Positions 13,001-25,063 of a DNA stretch of 64,000 nt are shown one piece after another (the first letter of the stretch is position 1; each line of letters opens with the position of its first letter). This DNA comes from Paramecium sonneborni (taxonomy: Eukaryota > Ciliophora > Oligohymenophorea > Peniculida > Parameciidae). Location: positions 92,005 to 156,004 of the forward strand of contig CAJJDN010000169.1 of assembly GCA_905182985.1 (NCBI GenBank), read 5' to 3'. Below the pieces are notes generated by a model. It was given only the letters and a program-made list of their open reading frames with translations, had not been told where the DNA came from and did no database searches. The translations under genes were made by a program, and so were the position numbers.

Positions 13001-16000
13001 CATTGTAGATAAAGATCAAAAACAGAAATATAATCTATTAATAATTATTTTGATCCACAGTATCCAGATTTAATTAAATATGGACATTAATGTCTTACTT
13101 CTTATACTGATGCTACTCTATTTTATGATATAGATATTGGAGTTTATGTTGAATGTCTCACTTCACTCTGTTATAATTCCATTAAAATACTACTCAATTA
13201 TTATTGTGACCTTAATAGTTATAATTCTGCCAAATCTGCCTATACTGGGACACTATAAGAATTCTTAAAATATAATATTCTTTTAACTGATTATGAATCC
13301 TTTTCACCTTTTTATGAAACATAATTTTTTTATTCTATCATGAATCAAAAAACCCTTAAAAAAATTGATTTTGAAATCACCTTTATTTCCAGTACTACAC
13401 AATGTGAATTAGTAAGTAATTTAACTATCGCAACAAATTTGAGACGCAATGTTTTTACATTAATTAATCTTCCAATTATAATTAAAACTAATGTAGCCTA
13501 ATTAATATTAATTACTAAAACATTTCAAATTTTAGGATTCTCATCTGTTACCATACAAAATCTATAAATTACTAATTATCCATCAAATGATGTTAATATC
13601 TACATTTCAGATTCTTATGGATTTGTTCTCAAACTCAAAGATATTATTTTTAGTTGTCAAAATGTTAAATTATAGGTTATTATTAATAATCCTATATCAT
13701 TAAATTGTAATACCATAACTTTTAAGGATTTGACAGTTGAAAATACTTATGGAATATTTATGTATTAAGGCTTAAATGCTGATTAAACTGTCTATATTGA
13801 ATTCATTAATTTTTATATTATCAATACAATTCTTACAAACTCTTCACTTTTTGTATTATCACTTTTTGAAACCTTTCAAAATTAGAATGTCAAAATCAAT
13901 TCATTTATAGTTTAAGATTCGTAATTCACTTAATCTACGATATTATAGACAAATTATCAATCATCAATAAGAAAAGCTAAAGTAGAATTAATTTAATTGA
14001 AAACATAAACTTCAACATTTACAGCTTCTACATTTCTTAATTTTGAAGGATTCCTTTAAGTAAATTTGATTGATTGTTAGTTAGAATAAAGCTAATTTAA
14101 GTTAGGTTCAACTTGGTTGTTACTACCTTTGTTTTAATTACAGAATTTAAAAATTATTGGAAATACGCTAGAAACATCAACTGATAGATTTATTACAAAT
14201 AAAGCTACTGTGGCTTATTCTGATTCAGATAATGATTAAAACTTTATCAAAATGTAAGATTTAATTTTTGAGAATAATAAATTTGCAAGTGGAAAAGCAT
14301 TTATTGAAATTTATTAAGATGTTTTTACTAAATTATCATTAGAAATTTAGGATTTGAAAATTCATTTGAATTAATTGATTGGATAATCTAATAAATTAAG
14401 TTAAAAAGATGTAGTTTCTGAAGATTCTACAATATATCTTGATGTACTCAAAATCTAATTAAAAAATATATAAATTATAAGAAAATAATCATTTCCTGAA
14501 TTTGCAATTTTAAACAGTATAGATGTTTAAATAATAAACTTGAAAGCTCAGCATTCTGAATAAAAGACAGCTTTTTTGCATAATGCATTTTCATGTGCAT
14601 AAAAATAGATGTTTGTGTAGGGATATACAGCATTGTTATATTTGTATAATTCTAAAGTGTTAAAATTAAGAAATATTGAATTTAGCAATTTAAGAAGTAT
14701 TAATTTACCACTAATTTTGATAAAATCTTCAGATAAGATGAAAGTGAGATAAGATGAAAGTATTATAATAGAGGATTGTGTTTTTTCTTAAAATTTGCTT
14801 TTATTGACTAAGATTAGTGAATAATAGGCAATAATTTAAATAAATTCAGAGCAATATTAAGATGTAATAATACGAAATGTTACTTTCTTTCATAATTATT
14901 AACATAGTTATATTTAAGATTTATCTTTTATTTCATCTTCAACAATATTGTTTTCGAGTCCTTACTCGCGAATATTATTATAGTAATTAACTTTTGAAAG
15001 AAATTTGATAACAAATGGATAGAATTCGAATTTGGTATTGAAATGTTTAGAAATAACAATAATGAATAGTAGTTTTTTGTAATCGAATTTGCCACCTTTG
15101 GATACTATTTAATAGAATATCTATTGGGGTATATAATAAAATTAAGTATTATATTTGGAGAATTACACATAAGCGTTTCCAATATATTCATAAGGTGGTA
15201 GTGCATATTTATCAGCTAATATTTTGGAAATGGAAAATGTATTAATATTGGAATCAAGATCTTAGAAGGGAGGTGCATTATATATAACACCAATATAATT
15301 AGGGATAATAAAAATTTAGAATATAAGTTTTATAGATTGTAGAGCAAGTTTAGAAAAAGTGTCATCAGCTTAAGGAGGAACAATCTATATTGATGCTTCA
15401 TTATCTCAATTAGATATGAATATAACTAATGCTTAAATAACAAGAAGTTATAGTAGAAGAGAAGGTGGTGTATTTTTTATCAACCCATCAAAAGTAAAGA
15501 ATAATTTGAGATTGATCAATATTACAGTGAGTGAATCATTTTCATTATATTATTCATTTTTAAGAATTCCATTTACATCAAATGCTGATGTTTATATATA
15601 AAACTTTGTTGTAAGAAATAGCTATGTTGGATTCAAGGAATATGTTGGATTATTATTTTATTTATCAGAAATAGAATTAAGTACATTTTCAACTAGTTAT
15701 TTTATATCCTTAATGGGAAATCTATATATTTAGATGAGTACTATATCAAATCAATTTAGTGGTTTATTTGAAGTTCAATCAGGATAAGTCATTTTAAAAT
15801 AGATGAGTATATCCGATTGTCTAATGTATTCTTAACCAATGATGATATTCTCCTTTGTGAATTTATTGACTTTCTCGAACTTTATTATGTATAATATTAG
15901 TAATTACAATTATGAGGAAATCCCTGTGGAGAAACATGAAATAATATACTCACCATTATTAATGGAGTGTACTTAAGAGATTTCTTAACCATCTTATCTA

Positions 16001-19000
16001 TATGAAGGCATTAACAGTTCTATGATCAATTATTATGGATAGATAAATATCAAAAGTATTTATTAAGGATTTAGCAATCCTTCCTGTTTAATTTAGATAG
16101 ATTCAATATAATAGAATTTTAAAATCACTTATAAAGATAGTTAATTTTAGAATATAAGTTGTTCGAATTGTTAGTAAGGATTAATAATTCATGTTTTTAC
16201 AGATTATTATGATATGGGTTTTAACATCATTAAATTTGAGAATATTAAATTTAATAAAAATTATTGTGGATATAGCTGTTTAGTATTTAGATAATTGAAT
16301 TCTAATCGATTATTAGCTATAAGTACTTAATCTAAGTAATAGCTCATCTATACAATTACAGTAAGTCATAGTGAATTTTAATCTAATTTTGGTTAATATG
16401 GAGGTGTATTTTATGTTGATAACATAAATCTCCTTATTGATTCATGTTTATTTAATTAAAATTAAGCTTAATAATCAGGAGCAGTTATTTATTTTATATC
16501 TAAATCGGCAACATTTAATATTTATGATTCAGATTTGACATCTAATTCTGCTTAAATAGGTGGAGCATTCTATTTAAGTAATTACACTCTGAATTCTCCT
16601 GATAAACTTAATTTACGTCTAATAAATAATTACGCTAGCAAATATGGTTAAAATTATGCTGAATATCCTTCTCAATTGACATTGTCACTTGATGGAGGTA
16701 AGACATTTTTAGAAAAGAAGGTAATATTCTCTAATTCTACAACAATTATAGATTAAATAACAATAAAGCCATATAGTTTTAATAATGATACAAAAGAATA
16801 TATAGTTTTACCTAGTGGTTAGGCAATAAGTAGTTATAAGTATTATAATGAGACAACATAATAATTTGTATCTTACAATTTAACTTTTAGAATTTTAGCA
16901 TTGAATAAACAATAAAATAAAATATAGAATTTAGATGGAACAAAATGTCAGATAAAATCATATCTTGTATCAAAAGCGACATCTAATTTAGAGATATCAA
17001 CAGTTTTATCATAAGACAATGAGAGTTTTTCTAATTTAAAGGAAGTTTAATTTAATACAAAATCTTAAGATTATAATTTAGATGATTTGATAATATATTT
17101 TGATCCAAAGAGAAATTCTGAGGAAGTTCTATAATTAGAATTAGTTTGTAATTCTGTGAAGATCCCAATATTTAATTCTGAATCTCCATATTTATTAAGT
17201 AAATTAATAGAAGACTATCGTTTGAGAATAAATGTTTAATCTTTGGATTGTTAATTAGGAGAGTAAAAAAGAGCTGATGATGGTACATGTATTGTATGTG
17301 ATTCCTCATTGGATTAATATTCAGTATCACCAGGAGAGAGATGCTAAATAAGAGATTCATTATCAACAGAGTCAGTGACTTCGGCAAGTGTAAAATTGAG
17401 AGCTGGATTTTGGAGACCATATAGTTATAGTGTAAAGATAGAATATTGTTTGAATATGGAAATAAATTGTGAAGGAGGATGGATACCAGGAAATCCATCT
17501 TGTTTTACTGGTCATATAGGTGCATTGTGTGAATAATGTGATGTTTATAATATAGAAGGGAAAGGATCATGGTCTATTAGTGGATAATATAAATGTGGCA
17601 GTTGTGATTCGATTGGAGATAATACCATAAAAGTAGCATTAGTTAGTGCATGGACTATTATATCAATTATGTTGTCAGTTAAAAGTACTATGGAGATGGT
17701 TGAAAATATGGTATTGGGAAATAAATTAAAGAAGTTTTATGTTGAAAATCCAAAAACTGGTTATGGAGGTGTTCTTATTAAAGTGTTAACTAATTATTTA
17801 TAAATCATTGGAGTTGTAGCTACATTTCAATTATAATTACCTAGTGCTTTATCTGAAGCATTTAAAACAGTAGGATCTCCAATCGAATCTATGAGTTATT
17901 CATTAGATTGTTTTCTGATTCAAATGACAACTATTGATATCCTATATTTCAGAATGATTTGGGCGTTAATTATGCCCATTATTTACATTATCACATTCTT
18001 TGTTCTTTATGCTATTGCTGTTATTGTTAGATTTGTTAGTGCAGATAAGAGTGCTATTAGTACTACACTCATTTATTTATTCACTTTTTTATAACCTACT
18101 TTATTAGGTGGATTCATTTCCTTATTATCTTTTAGATAAATTTCAGATATCTATTGGATCTAAGGTAATGTATCCTACAGATATGATACAAGTTCACATG
18201 TAAGATGGCTTATTACTTTTGTTTTACCATCAGCTTTAATGCTTGGACTTCTAATTCCAACTTATTTATTTCTTAATCTCTATAAAATTAGAATAAAATT
18301 AGATGATCCAGATAGTAGAAAGAGTTGGGGTTATCTTTATAATGAATATTAACCTAAAGCATATTTTTGGGAGATTGTTAAAGTTTATTAGAAAAGTTTC
18401 ATCATTACATTCCTTACCTTCTATGAAGATTTAATCATTATTAAAGCTGCATTAGTATTTATTATTGTATTTGTCTATTCTGGATTAACTAAAAAATATA
18501 AACCTTATAAACTTCCATTTCTTAATTAAATAGATGACATCAGTACTATTGTATGTGGAACTTCAATTGTTTTAGGAATGACATTGTATTCGGCTAATAA
18601 AAGTGATAATTAAGAAATTATTTGGCCATTTTATATATTCTTAATTGTTATCAATGCAACATTCATTTTTGTTATTCTATGGGAAATACTATGGGCAAAT
18701 TTAGAAAATTAATAGGCTGCTTTAGATAAACTTAGAGATAAAATTAATTCTAAATTCCCTGATTTAGCACATAAAAATTGGTTAACAAAAAGATTATTTA
18801 TTAATAGAGGAGAACAACTTAAAAGAGTTAAAAAAAGATGGAGGATGGTTAGAGAATATTTATTTAATTTTATAAGAAAATAAGGTTTAATAGCTAAAAC
18901 ATCAGATCAGTAAAAATATTAATTAATATTAAATTAGTGAGAATAGTATTGATGATAATATTAAGAGTCTACCTGGTATTCCAAAATATTATCATAAAAT

Positions 19001-19058
19001 CTATCCTGAAAACTTTATTGATAATTTTGGATCAGATGCTGAAATGTCCATTTAATGA
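10049..19058 (+). CDS. Giant cysteine-rich, beta-helix, multipass surface protein
   Basis: The predicted protein is 2977 aa. The signal peptide (MLILISQVVFLFYE) is joined in frame by intron 10096-10120. A LamG/concanavalin-like region follows (about 20-455; FSFSGWVKLN, LNGFLANIVLESC). Then come furin/GF-receptor-type Cys repeats (about 459-1014; CHKICKTCFGPDKTHCLSC, CQICDNVRCYKC). A long repeat region of Ile/Leu/Asn-rich beta strands (about 1050-2420) resembles a parallel beta-helix, with GG-A-Y/F units such as QGGSAYLSANI and IGGAFYLSN. A GFWRPYS...CEGGW...GHIGALCEQC module near 2436 precedes about eight TM segments (about 2511-2864) and a basic cytoplasmic tail. Other introns are 11596-11618 and 18910-18937. 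This architecture matches large ciliate families of uncharacterised plasma-membrane or adhesion-like proteins; the function is unknown. A paralog lies at the right edge of the window. Confidence 0.85.
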
Positions 19059-19123
19059 AATATTAAATAACAAGATAATAAATATATATGGTAATAATTA
19101 ATATAATAAAACATAAAAATATA

Positions 19124-20439
19124 TCAATTAAATAAATCTTCATTAGTTGAAATATAGAATGGAACCACTTGCATACTTCTCTACAACCATGCATGATTAT
19201 AAGCTTATTAAGCTGTATATCTCTCACGAGATAATCTTTTAACTAGATTTTCAATAAAGTCCCTCAAATCTCTTGATGCAGTATAAGGTATCATAAAACA
19301 TGCCTTTAGATATTATTTAATATTTCTACTGTTTTCATTAATTCCTATTAGTTCTCTTTCCATGGAGGTTTTCCAAAACATAATTCATAGGTCAATACTC
19401 CTAAACCCCATATGTCTATCTTCTTATCGTACATGTCTCCTTCTAAGATCTCAGGTGATGCATATATCAATGTTCCACATTAGGTTTATCTGTATTCATC
19501 TGGAGAATAGACACAAAATGAAAAGTCTGCTAATTTAACTTATCCAAAACTCAATAAGATATTATCTGGTTTGATATCTCTATGTATCACATCCTAATTG
19601 TGAATATACATCAAAGCTAATGTTATCTATTACACCATTTAAGCTGCCTCCTTCTCATTAAATCTCTTATTCTATTTTGTCTATTGTACACTGTTCAATT
19701 ATCCATGAGAACAATATTCTAATACTAATACAATCTCAGTCTCTATACAAGTATTTTATTAATCTTACAAGTCTAAAAGAATGTGTACAATCTTGTTATA
19801 TTTGGATGTTCTAAAAGATACTAAATTTTTATTTCCCAAGCCAATTAACCTTACATCAGTTCCTTAATTATCAATGCTTTCTATATCACTTTTAATGCAA
19901 CCAAAAATCCTGTTCTAATATGTATTGCCAAATACACTTCACTATATTTACCCACACCCAATCTCTTTATTATCATAAAGTTTTTGTATTTTAGCATCTC
20001 ACTTTTCTCTTACTCATTAATCACTTTTACCTTCATTATTTTTAAATATCTTTACATTCTCATTCTCCTCTTTACTCTTATTACTCTAAGGAACTGAACC
20101 AACATTCTTCCTCTGCTCTTATTGAAATTAAAATTCTTCGCATTTCTTAGGAGATTAATACTCTAGTTTGCTTTTTAATGTCTGTTGTTGCACCATCGAT
20201 TTTTAAGAAACAAGTAAAGGAGAACTACTTATATTCTTAACATCTGTATCTGTTTTTATTATCCCTGTATTTCCATATTATTATGGATATCTTGTCAATG
20301 GATCAGATGGTCGATGTCCATACATGTTTCTTGATTTCTATAATACTGAGTCTACATAAGATAGAATATTTGCATTCTAAGGAGGAGTATTCCCCAATCT
20401 AGAGTAAGGTGGTCTATATGGTTAATATGGATTATTCAT
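19124..20439 (-). CDS. Aurora-like Ser/Thr protein kinase
   Basis: The predicted protein is 413 aa: a disordered Gln/Ser-rich N-terminus of about 140 aa, then a kinase domain. It has the glycine loop LGVGKYSEV, catalytic Lys in VALKVI, helix-C Glu in LAWEIKIQYLLEHPNI, VIHRDIKPDNILL, then ADFSFC, activation loop CGTLIYASPEILEG, and DIWGLGVLTYELCFGKPPW. The order GTLxYxxPE...GKPPW and the motifs around it are most like Aurora kinases (mitosis, cilia). The activation segment begins DFS (residues 289-291) instead of DFG, yet the catalytic Asp is kept. Introns are 20009-20030, 19743-19768 and 19304-19329; the last restores ACFMIPYTASRDLRDFIENL for the C-terminal helices. Ends at TGA 19124-19126. 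Confidence 0.85.
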
Positions 20440-20691
20440 TCGTTTTTTTTCACTTTTATTTATATATTAAAATTATACTAACCACCAACATCAAAAAATA
20501 AAAAATTTCACTTTCTTAATTAACTTAACTCAATCAATTTTATATCACTATGTCTTCCCTCCATTCCATACATAACTTATTAATATTCTTAGATTAAAAT
20601 TTAAAAATAATGTTTGAATCTAAGTTCAGATATGGCGATTGTGTTAAATATTCAAAAAAAAAATCATAATTTAATATGTTATTTTATTAAC

Positions 20692-21937
20692 TCATGCTTT
20701 TGCTATTCTTCCATTTAAGAAATCTAAGAATGGTGGTGTTTAAACAACTTATAATGCTTTAGCTAAGACTGCTAATTCTTATTAGACAGAAGACTAAAAA
20801 AAAGAATAAGATCAATAATAAATACCACAATATCATCATGTATTTTAAGATTGGCTGAATAATTATTATTTTCAGTTCTTAATCTATCTTAATATGCTTT
20901 AAGATCAGTTTCCCTTGTAGAAATCATAGTTTAAACATCAGAGATTCTAACAGTTTTATCTTCCCTTTCTTAATAGAAATCAGCATATTGTTAATCAAAG
21001 ACTGCTTTTTCAGCTGTCAATTATTATCTTCTTAATTCATCTTATTATTTTTAACTGTCTTCATCTTTATAGGCTTTAGTTAAAGCATCAAAAATATTCA
21101 ATCTTAAACTATTTAAGAAATCACACATTTCCTTTAATACTTATCTATCTTTGAAATTGAAACCCTCAGTTAAATTGGTTAAAGCTTAAATGAAAGATGA
21201 ATATTAATGACCAAAATTTTCAGTATTTGCTTTGACTTATCTCAATGCTTTATTAACTTTATGTTTTTATTCATCAGAAACTTCAATAAAGGCAGCTCTA
21301 ACTTCACCAGATTTAAAAAGATCAGTTAATAAATCTAATGCTTCATCAATATTTCTAAGTGCATCTGTAAATTCAGTAGTTGTTAAAACAAATGATTAAT
21401 GTTATGTATTTCTGGCAGCTTCAGCTTCTTTAAATGATTAAGCATTATCTGTTTATTTAGCTTTAAGTCCTAAAAGTATCTATAATAATAAATATTAATA
21501 AAAAACATCATCTAATTCATGAAGTCTTGGTATTAATTCAGAATTCAAAACTTTCTTTTCTCTATTGATATCAAATTCAGCTTAATTTGCTTATGAACTT
21601 AGTGATATAACTTTAGCATTATGTTCGCTTTCAACAACTTCCCATTAAGTATTTTCCAATTTTAATCTTTCTTCAATTTGTCTTCCAAAAGCTTTAACTC
21701 CTTCAGTAAGAGAATCAACAGCTCCAGTAACTCTCATTGTCACTTCTGCTAAATCTACAACTAAATGCCCAATCTTTGATTATGTTAATTCATCTATCTA
21801 CTATTAAACACCAGGATTCACATATTAATCCATTACACCTTAATTACTTTCATTATTTCTCTATTTAATTACTTTTATATTGATGTTGAGGTGACAACAC
21901 AAATTAGAGCTATCAAAACAAGTTTTTAATATGCCAT
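20692..21937 (-). CDS. Trichocyst matrix protein family member (copy A)
   Basis: The predicted protein is 395 aa. A signal peptide (MAYQKLVLIALICVVTSTS) is followed by an almost entirely alpha-helical, Gln/Glu/Leu-rich body with coiled-coil heptads (EERLKLENTQWEVVESEHNA, AVFDQQYADFYQEREDKT), ending TPPFLDFLNGRIAKA. Secreted coiled-coil precursors of this kind build the crystalline core of trichocysts (TMP in Paramecium, Grl in Tetrahymena). I base the call on architecture rather than on a diagnostic motif. Introns are 21847-21872 (26 nt) and 20794-20825 (32 nt). A possible further 27-nt intron at 21480-21506 (GTTTTT...TAG, frame-neutral) would shorten the protein by 9 aa. The body is nearly identical to the inverted gene at 42026-43268, but the signal peptide is unrelated in sequence. 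Confidence 0.7.
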
Positions 21938-22159
21938 ACTTGAATTCGTTTTTTATTAATTATTATACTTGCATAAATTGTCTTATTCATTGAAATGATT
22001 AAAAAGATATAATAAAAGTATTGATATCCTGTTTTCAAAATTATATGCTTTTAACTATAACTATGCAGATTTATGTGTTTTACATCTTTAAAAGAAATGA
22101 TGATATGTAGATTTTATTATAATTATTTAATTACATTTGAGTAAATAAAATAATTGATA
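21938..22159. other. Intergenic spacer
   Basis: 222 nt of AT-rich DNA between the trichocyst-type gene start and the stop of the coiled-coil gene. Nothing else is recognised. Confidence 0.5.
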
Positions 22160-23362
22160 TCAATTTGATGTTATTATTCCTGTCACTATATTAAAACTTC
22201 TTTTTTTTGGTACATATTTTTAATTCAGATTAACCATTATATTATTTGGAATTTATTTTTAATTTCTTGATTTTTGAGATGGAGAAGAGACACGAATTTC
22301 TTATTATTACACCTATTTATTAACTTGTTTTGATTATTTGGTGTTTTTTGAGGTTTCAGATCTTGTTCCGTCTTATTATTGAATCGAATTAATTGCTGTG
22401 TGATTATTTTCTATTATCTTTTGTTACTACTGTAATAATTAATACTTTAGTAAGTCCCTATCAAGCAATTCTAACTATTTTTTCCTTTCAAGAGGCTAAT
22501 AATTGTCTTAATATATTCGTGGCAATTTATTTGTAGATGCATTTTGTAATAGTTTTAATTCTTAAGGATTAGTCTATTATTACTATTAGTTTTTTCTATC
22601 AACCAACAATTCATAATTTTCAGCTTCATATTATTTATATGCTTAATAATTTTTTAGCTTATTCTCCATCATTTTTTATTTTTCGAATTCTATTTTTTAC
22701 TCTACACGCTACCTTTCTTCTATCTTTTTAATTCTCAAATCTGCCAAATATTTTTACTTTTATTCAAGTTACTTTTGTAATTCTTCTTGATACTTCTTTG
22801 TATCTATCTTTGTCCTATTTTATTCTAATGTTAATGTTGGAATAGATTATTGGATATTTTACTATTATTCTTATCTCAACTTTCTTTTATTATTGATCAT
22901 ATCATCATAAGTCAATTTTAATAATTTTGCTTCTTCTTCTTTTTTCAATTTCTTTTCTTCAACGCTTTTCAATTCCTTGATCTATTGTTATCTAATGAAT
23001 TCCTTATCCTATTATTGGTTGTTGTAAGATCTCTCCATATTTAATTTTTTCTTAATCATGAGATTATTCAGGTTGTCTAAACTTGTTTAAATTTACTTTA
23101 TTTTCCTTTCCTCCATTTCTTTCAATTTCTTAGATTCCCTCTATCTTAAAGTCTCCAACATTATAGATTCTAGTTATTAATTTTAATTTTGTTGAACTTA
23201 TTTCTTCTATTAATGAAGCATCATATCAGTTTGCAATTCTTACTTGTATCTCTACTTCCTTAATTCTTAATCGTATTTGAATTGATTATCATATTGTTGT
23301 TTCTCCTATAATTAATTCTCCAATATTTTAGACCAATAAGGGGATTATTATTGTTAAATCAT
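22160..23362 (-). CDS. Intronless coiled-coil protein, Gln/Lys/Glu-rich
   Basis: The predicted protein is 400 aa in a single exon. Start MIQQQQSPYWSKILENQLQE; most of the chain is long charged coiled coil (QELRKQRYKQELQTDMMLHQ, KELKSVEEKKLKKEEEAKLL, KIEERQRVEQKIEFEKQKMM). The C-terminal third is polar and disordered (Ser/Thr/Asn/Gln), ending KKRSFNIVTGIITSN. No enzyme motif is present. The composition resembles ciliary or basal-body coiled-coil proteins (CFAP/CCDC types), but I cannot assign a family. It is the only gene of this size here for which I needed no intron. Confidence 0.75.
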
Positions 23363-23412
23363 ATATATTAATTTATTTTATGTTTTCATCTCAAGCTTTA
23401 GACAAACCTTAC

Positions 23413-23795
23413 TCAAATATATGAATCGAACAACTATTGTGAGAATTCATTTTAGCCATAATCAATCCTACAATTAAAGATCTGATTGGAACAAAAATAA
23501 CAGCTGTCTATCAGTTGAAAGTGCTTTGTCTATTTTTTTTCCTGATTTAAAGCATAAGTATTTGATCTGTCATTTAAGATTTTAAGTTATAGTAATCATT
23601 ACATTACCTAAAAACAGTAGATAGTGTTTCATAAAATAACTTCGACTCTACCCTCTTTAATTGATTTACAAAATTATTTCCATCATATTTCTATTTCTCC
23701 TAAGAAATTCGAATCCTACTCTCTTTCGTACAAAATGATCTATTGTTTTAATTGTATTTCTAATTTAACTTAAATAATAAAAATAATAAAATCAT
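23413..23795 (-). CDS. Small cysteine-containing protein, unknown
   Basis: The predicted protein is 113 aa in two exons. The first reads MILLFLLFKLNQKYNQNNRS then a charged helix (RISQEKQKYDGNNFVNQLKR). A 41-nt intron at 23567-23607 (GTAATG...ACAG) leads into HFQLIDSCYFCSNQIFNCRI-DYGQNEFSQQLFDSYI and TGA. The joined length is a multiple of three and the composition is coding-like on both sides. The intron is longer than all others here and the start is only 17 nt past the stop of the gene upstream, so the 5' end is uncertain. Confidence 0.45.
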
Positions 23796-23811
23796 ATTAT
23801 TAATATTATTA

Positions 23812-24980
23812 TCATTCTTCAATTATTGCTCCTTAATCTTTGCATGAATAGAACACAGAGTTGTTTTAAGGAGTTTCTTTTTTGTAGGACGAAAACATCT
23901 GGGGATTTGTAGTTTAATTAAAAATCTCTTTTTATGAAGATATTTATTATTAAACAACTTAATCTCTGAATGGAGATTGATACTCTTATGATGGATTATT
24001 ATTAATTTGATTTTACATCTAAAGTTATTTTTATAAAGAGTATTAATGCATATATTGTTGTTGTTATTTACTCTCTGATTTTATGAATTCAGCTAGACTA
24101 TTTTGTTATGGTTATGGAATAAATGAAGATTCACAAAAGTTTGGTGTTTCTTTTTTCATTTCTATTTGTAATTGTTACTTTGATTGGGATTGTATTTTCA
24201 TAATCAATTTAGATGATGATTGATGTTCAAATATATCCTCATTGTTTGAATGGGGATCCAGAAGCATTTCTGGAGTTTCACATAATAAATTGCTCTTTTA
24301 TTCAAGGGATTGCTATTTTTTCGAATCTGTTCTGAAAAGATTATCAGTGTTAAAAACATTTTGATTTTAGTTGTTGAACAGAGTAAATATGCTATTGGAA
24401 TTCTCATAAAGAGTATTATTCTCAATGAAGTGAGAATCATTTTTAATGAAATCATGAGATTTCAATAAATTTATGGTTTGTAGGACTTTGGTTTCAGGTT
24501 AGTCAGTACTAAGCATTATGGTTGTTATTTAAGTTAATAAGACATTATTGGAAGTTTATTGTTCATCAATAATATTTGGAGGATTTTCACAGATGAGGGA
24601 ATTATTGAGTGATGTGTTTTCTTTGTTTGATGCAGAGAATCTTAGTGTGTATTGCTTCTTGAGAAATAAGGCTAGGTCGTAATTTTCATGGAAGTAACAC
24701 TTGCTGACTTTGTCAATGTCGAATTGTTTTTTTAGGTGAAGTTTTTGCATAGCAGTTTGGAATAGTTTGAGATTGTTGATGTGATCAATTTGTGTTTTAG
24801 TTTTTAGGACAATTTTAGTAGGATTCAAACAAGTAGGATCAATCATGTTAAGTAGTTTACAGTAGGCTATTCCATTGCCAAGTTGTTCTATTTTTGTAAG
24901 ATTTGTCTAAGGTATTTAGAATGAATTACTTTGAGTAGAGCATTGATCCAATGAAGAATTTCTGTTTTTGAATTTTCCAT
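23812..24980 (-). CDS. EB1-like calponin-homology domain protein
   Basis: The predicted protein is 381 aa. Residues 1-100 match the microtubule-binding CH domain of EB1: MENSKTEILHWINALLKTNL, TKIEQLGNGIAYCKLLNMID, the internal KTQIDHINNLKLFQTAMQKL, then FDIDKVSKCYFHENYDLALF-LKKQY. EB1 proteins track growing microtubule plus ends. The remainder is polar and disordered, rich in Asn, Ser and Gln. No clear EB-homology coiled coil or EEY-type end is visible; the chain closes with DQGAIIEE. The 23-nt intron 24907-24929 is required to join ALLK to TNLTKIEQLG. So it is either a divergent EB1 or a CH-domain protein with a different tail. Confidence 0.8.
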
Positions 24981-25063
24981 TGATAATTAAATTTTGAATT
25001 TATAAATATATCAGTTCATATAGAGTTCTTGTGTGAAATAAATAATATTTAAAAATAATTTTA

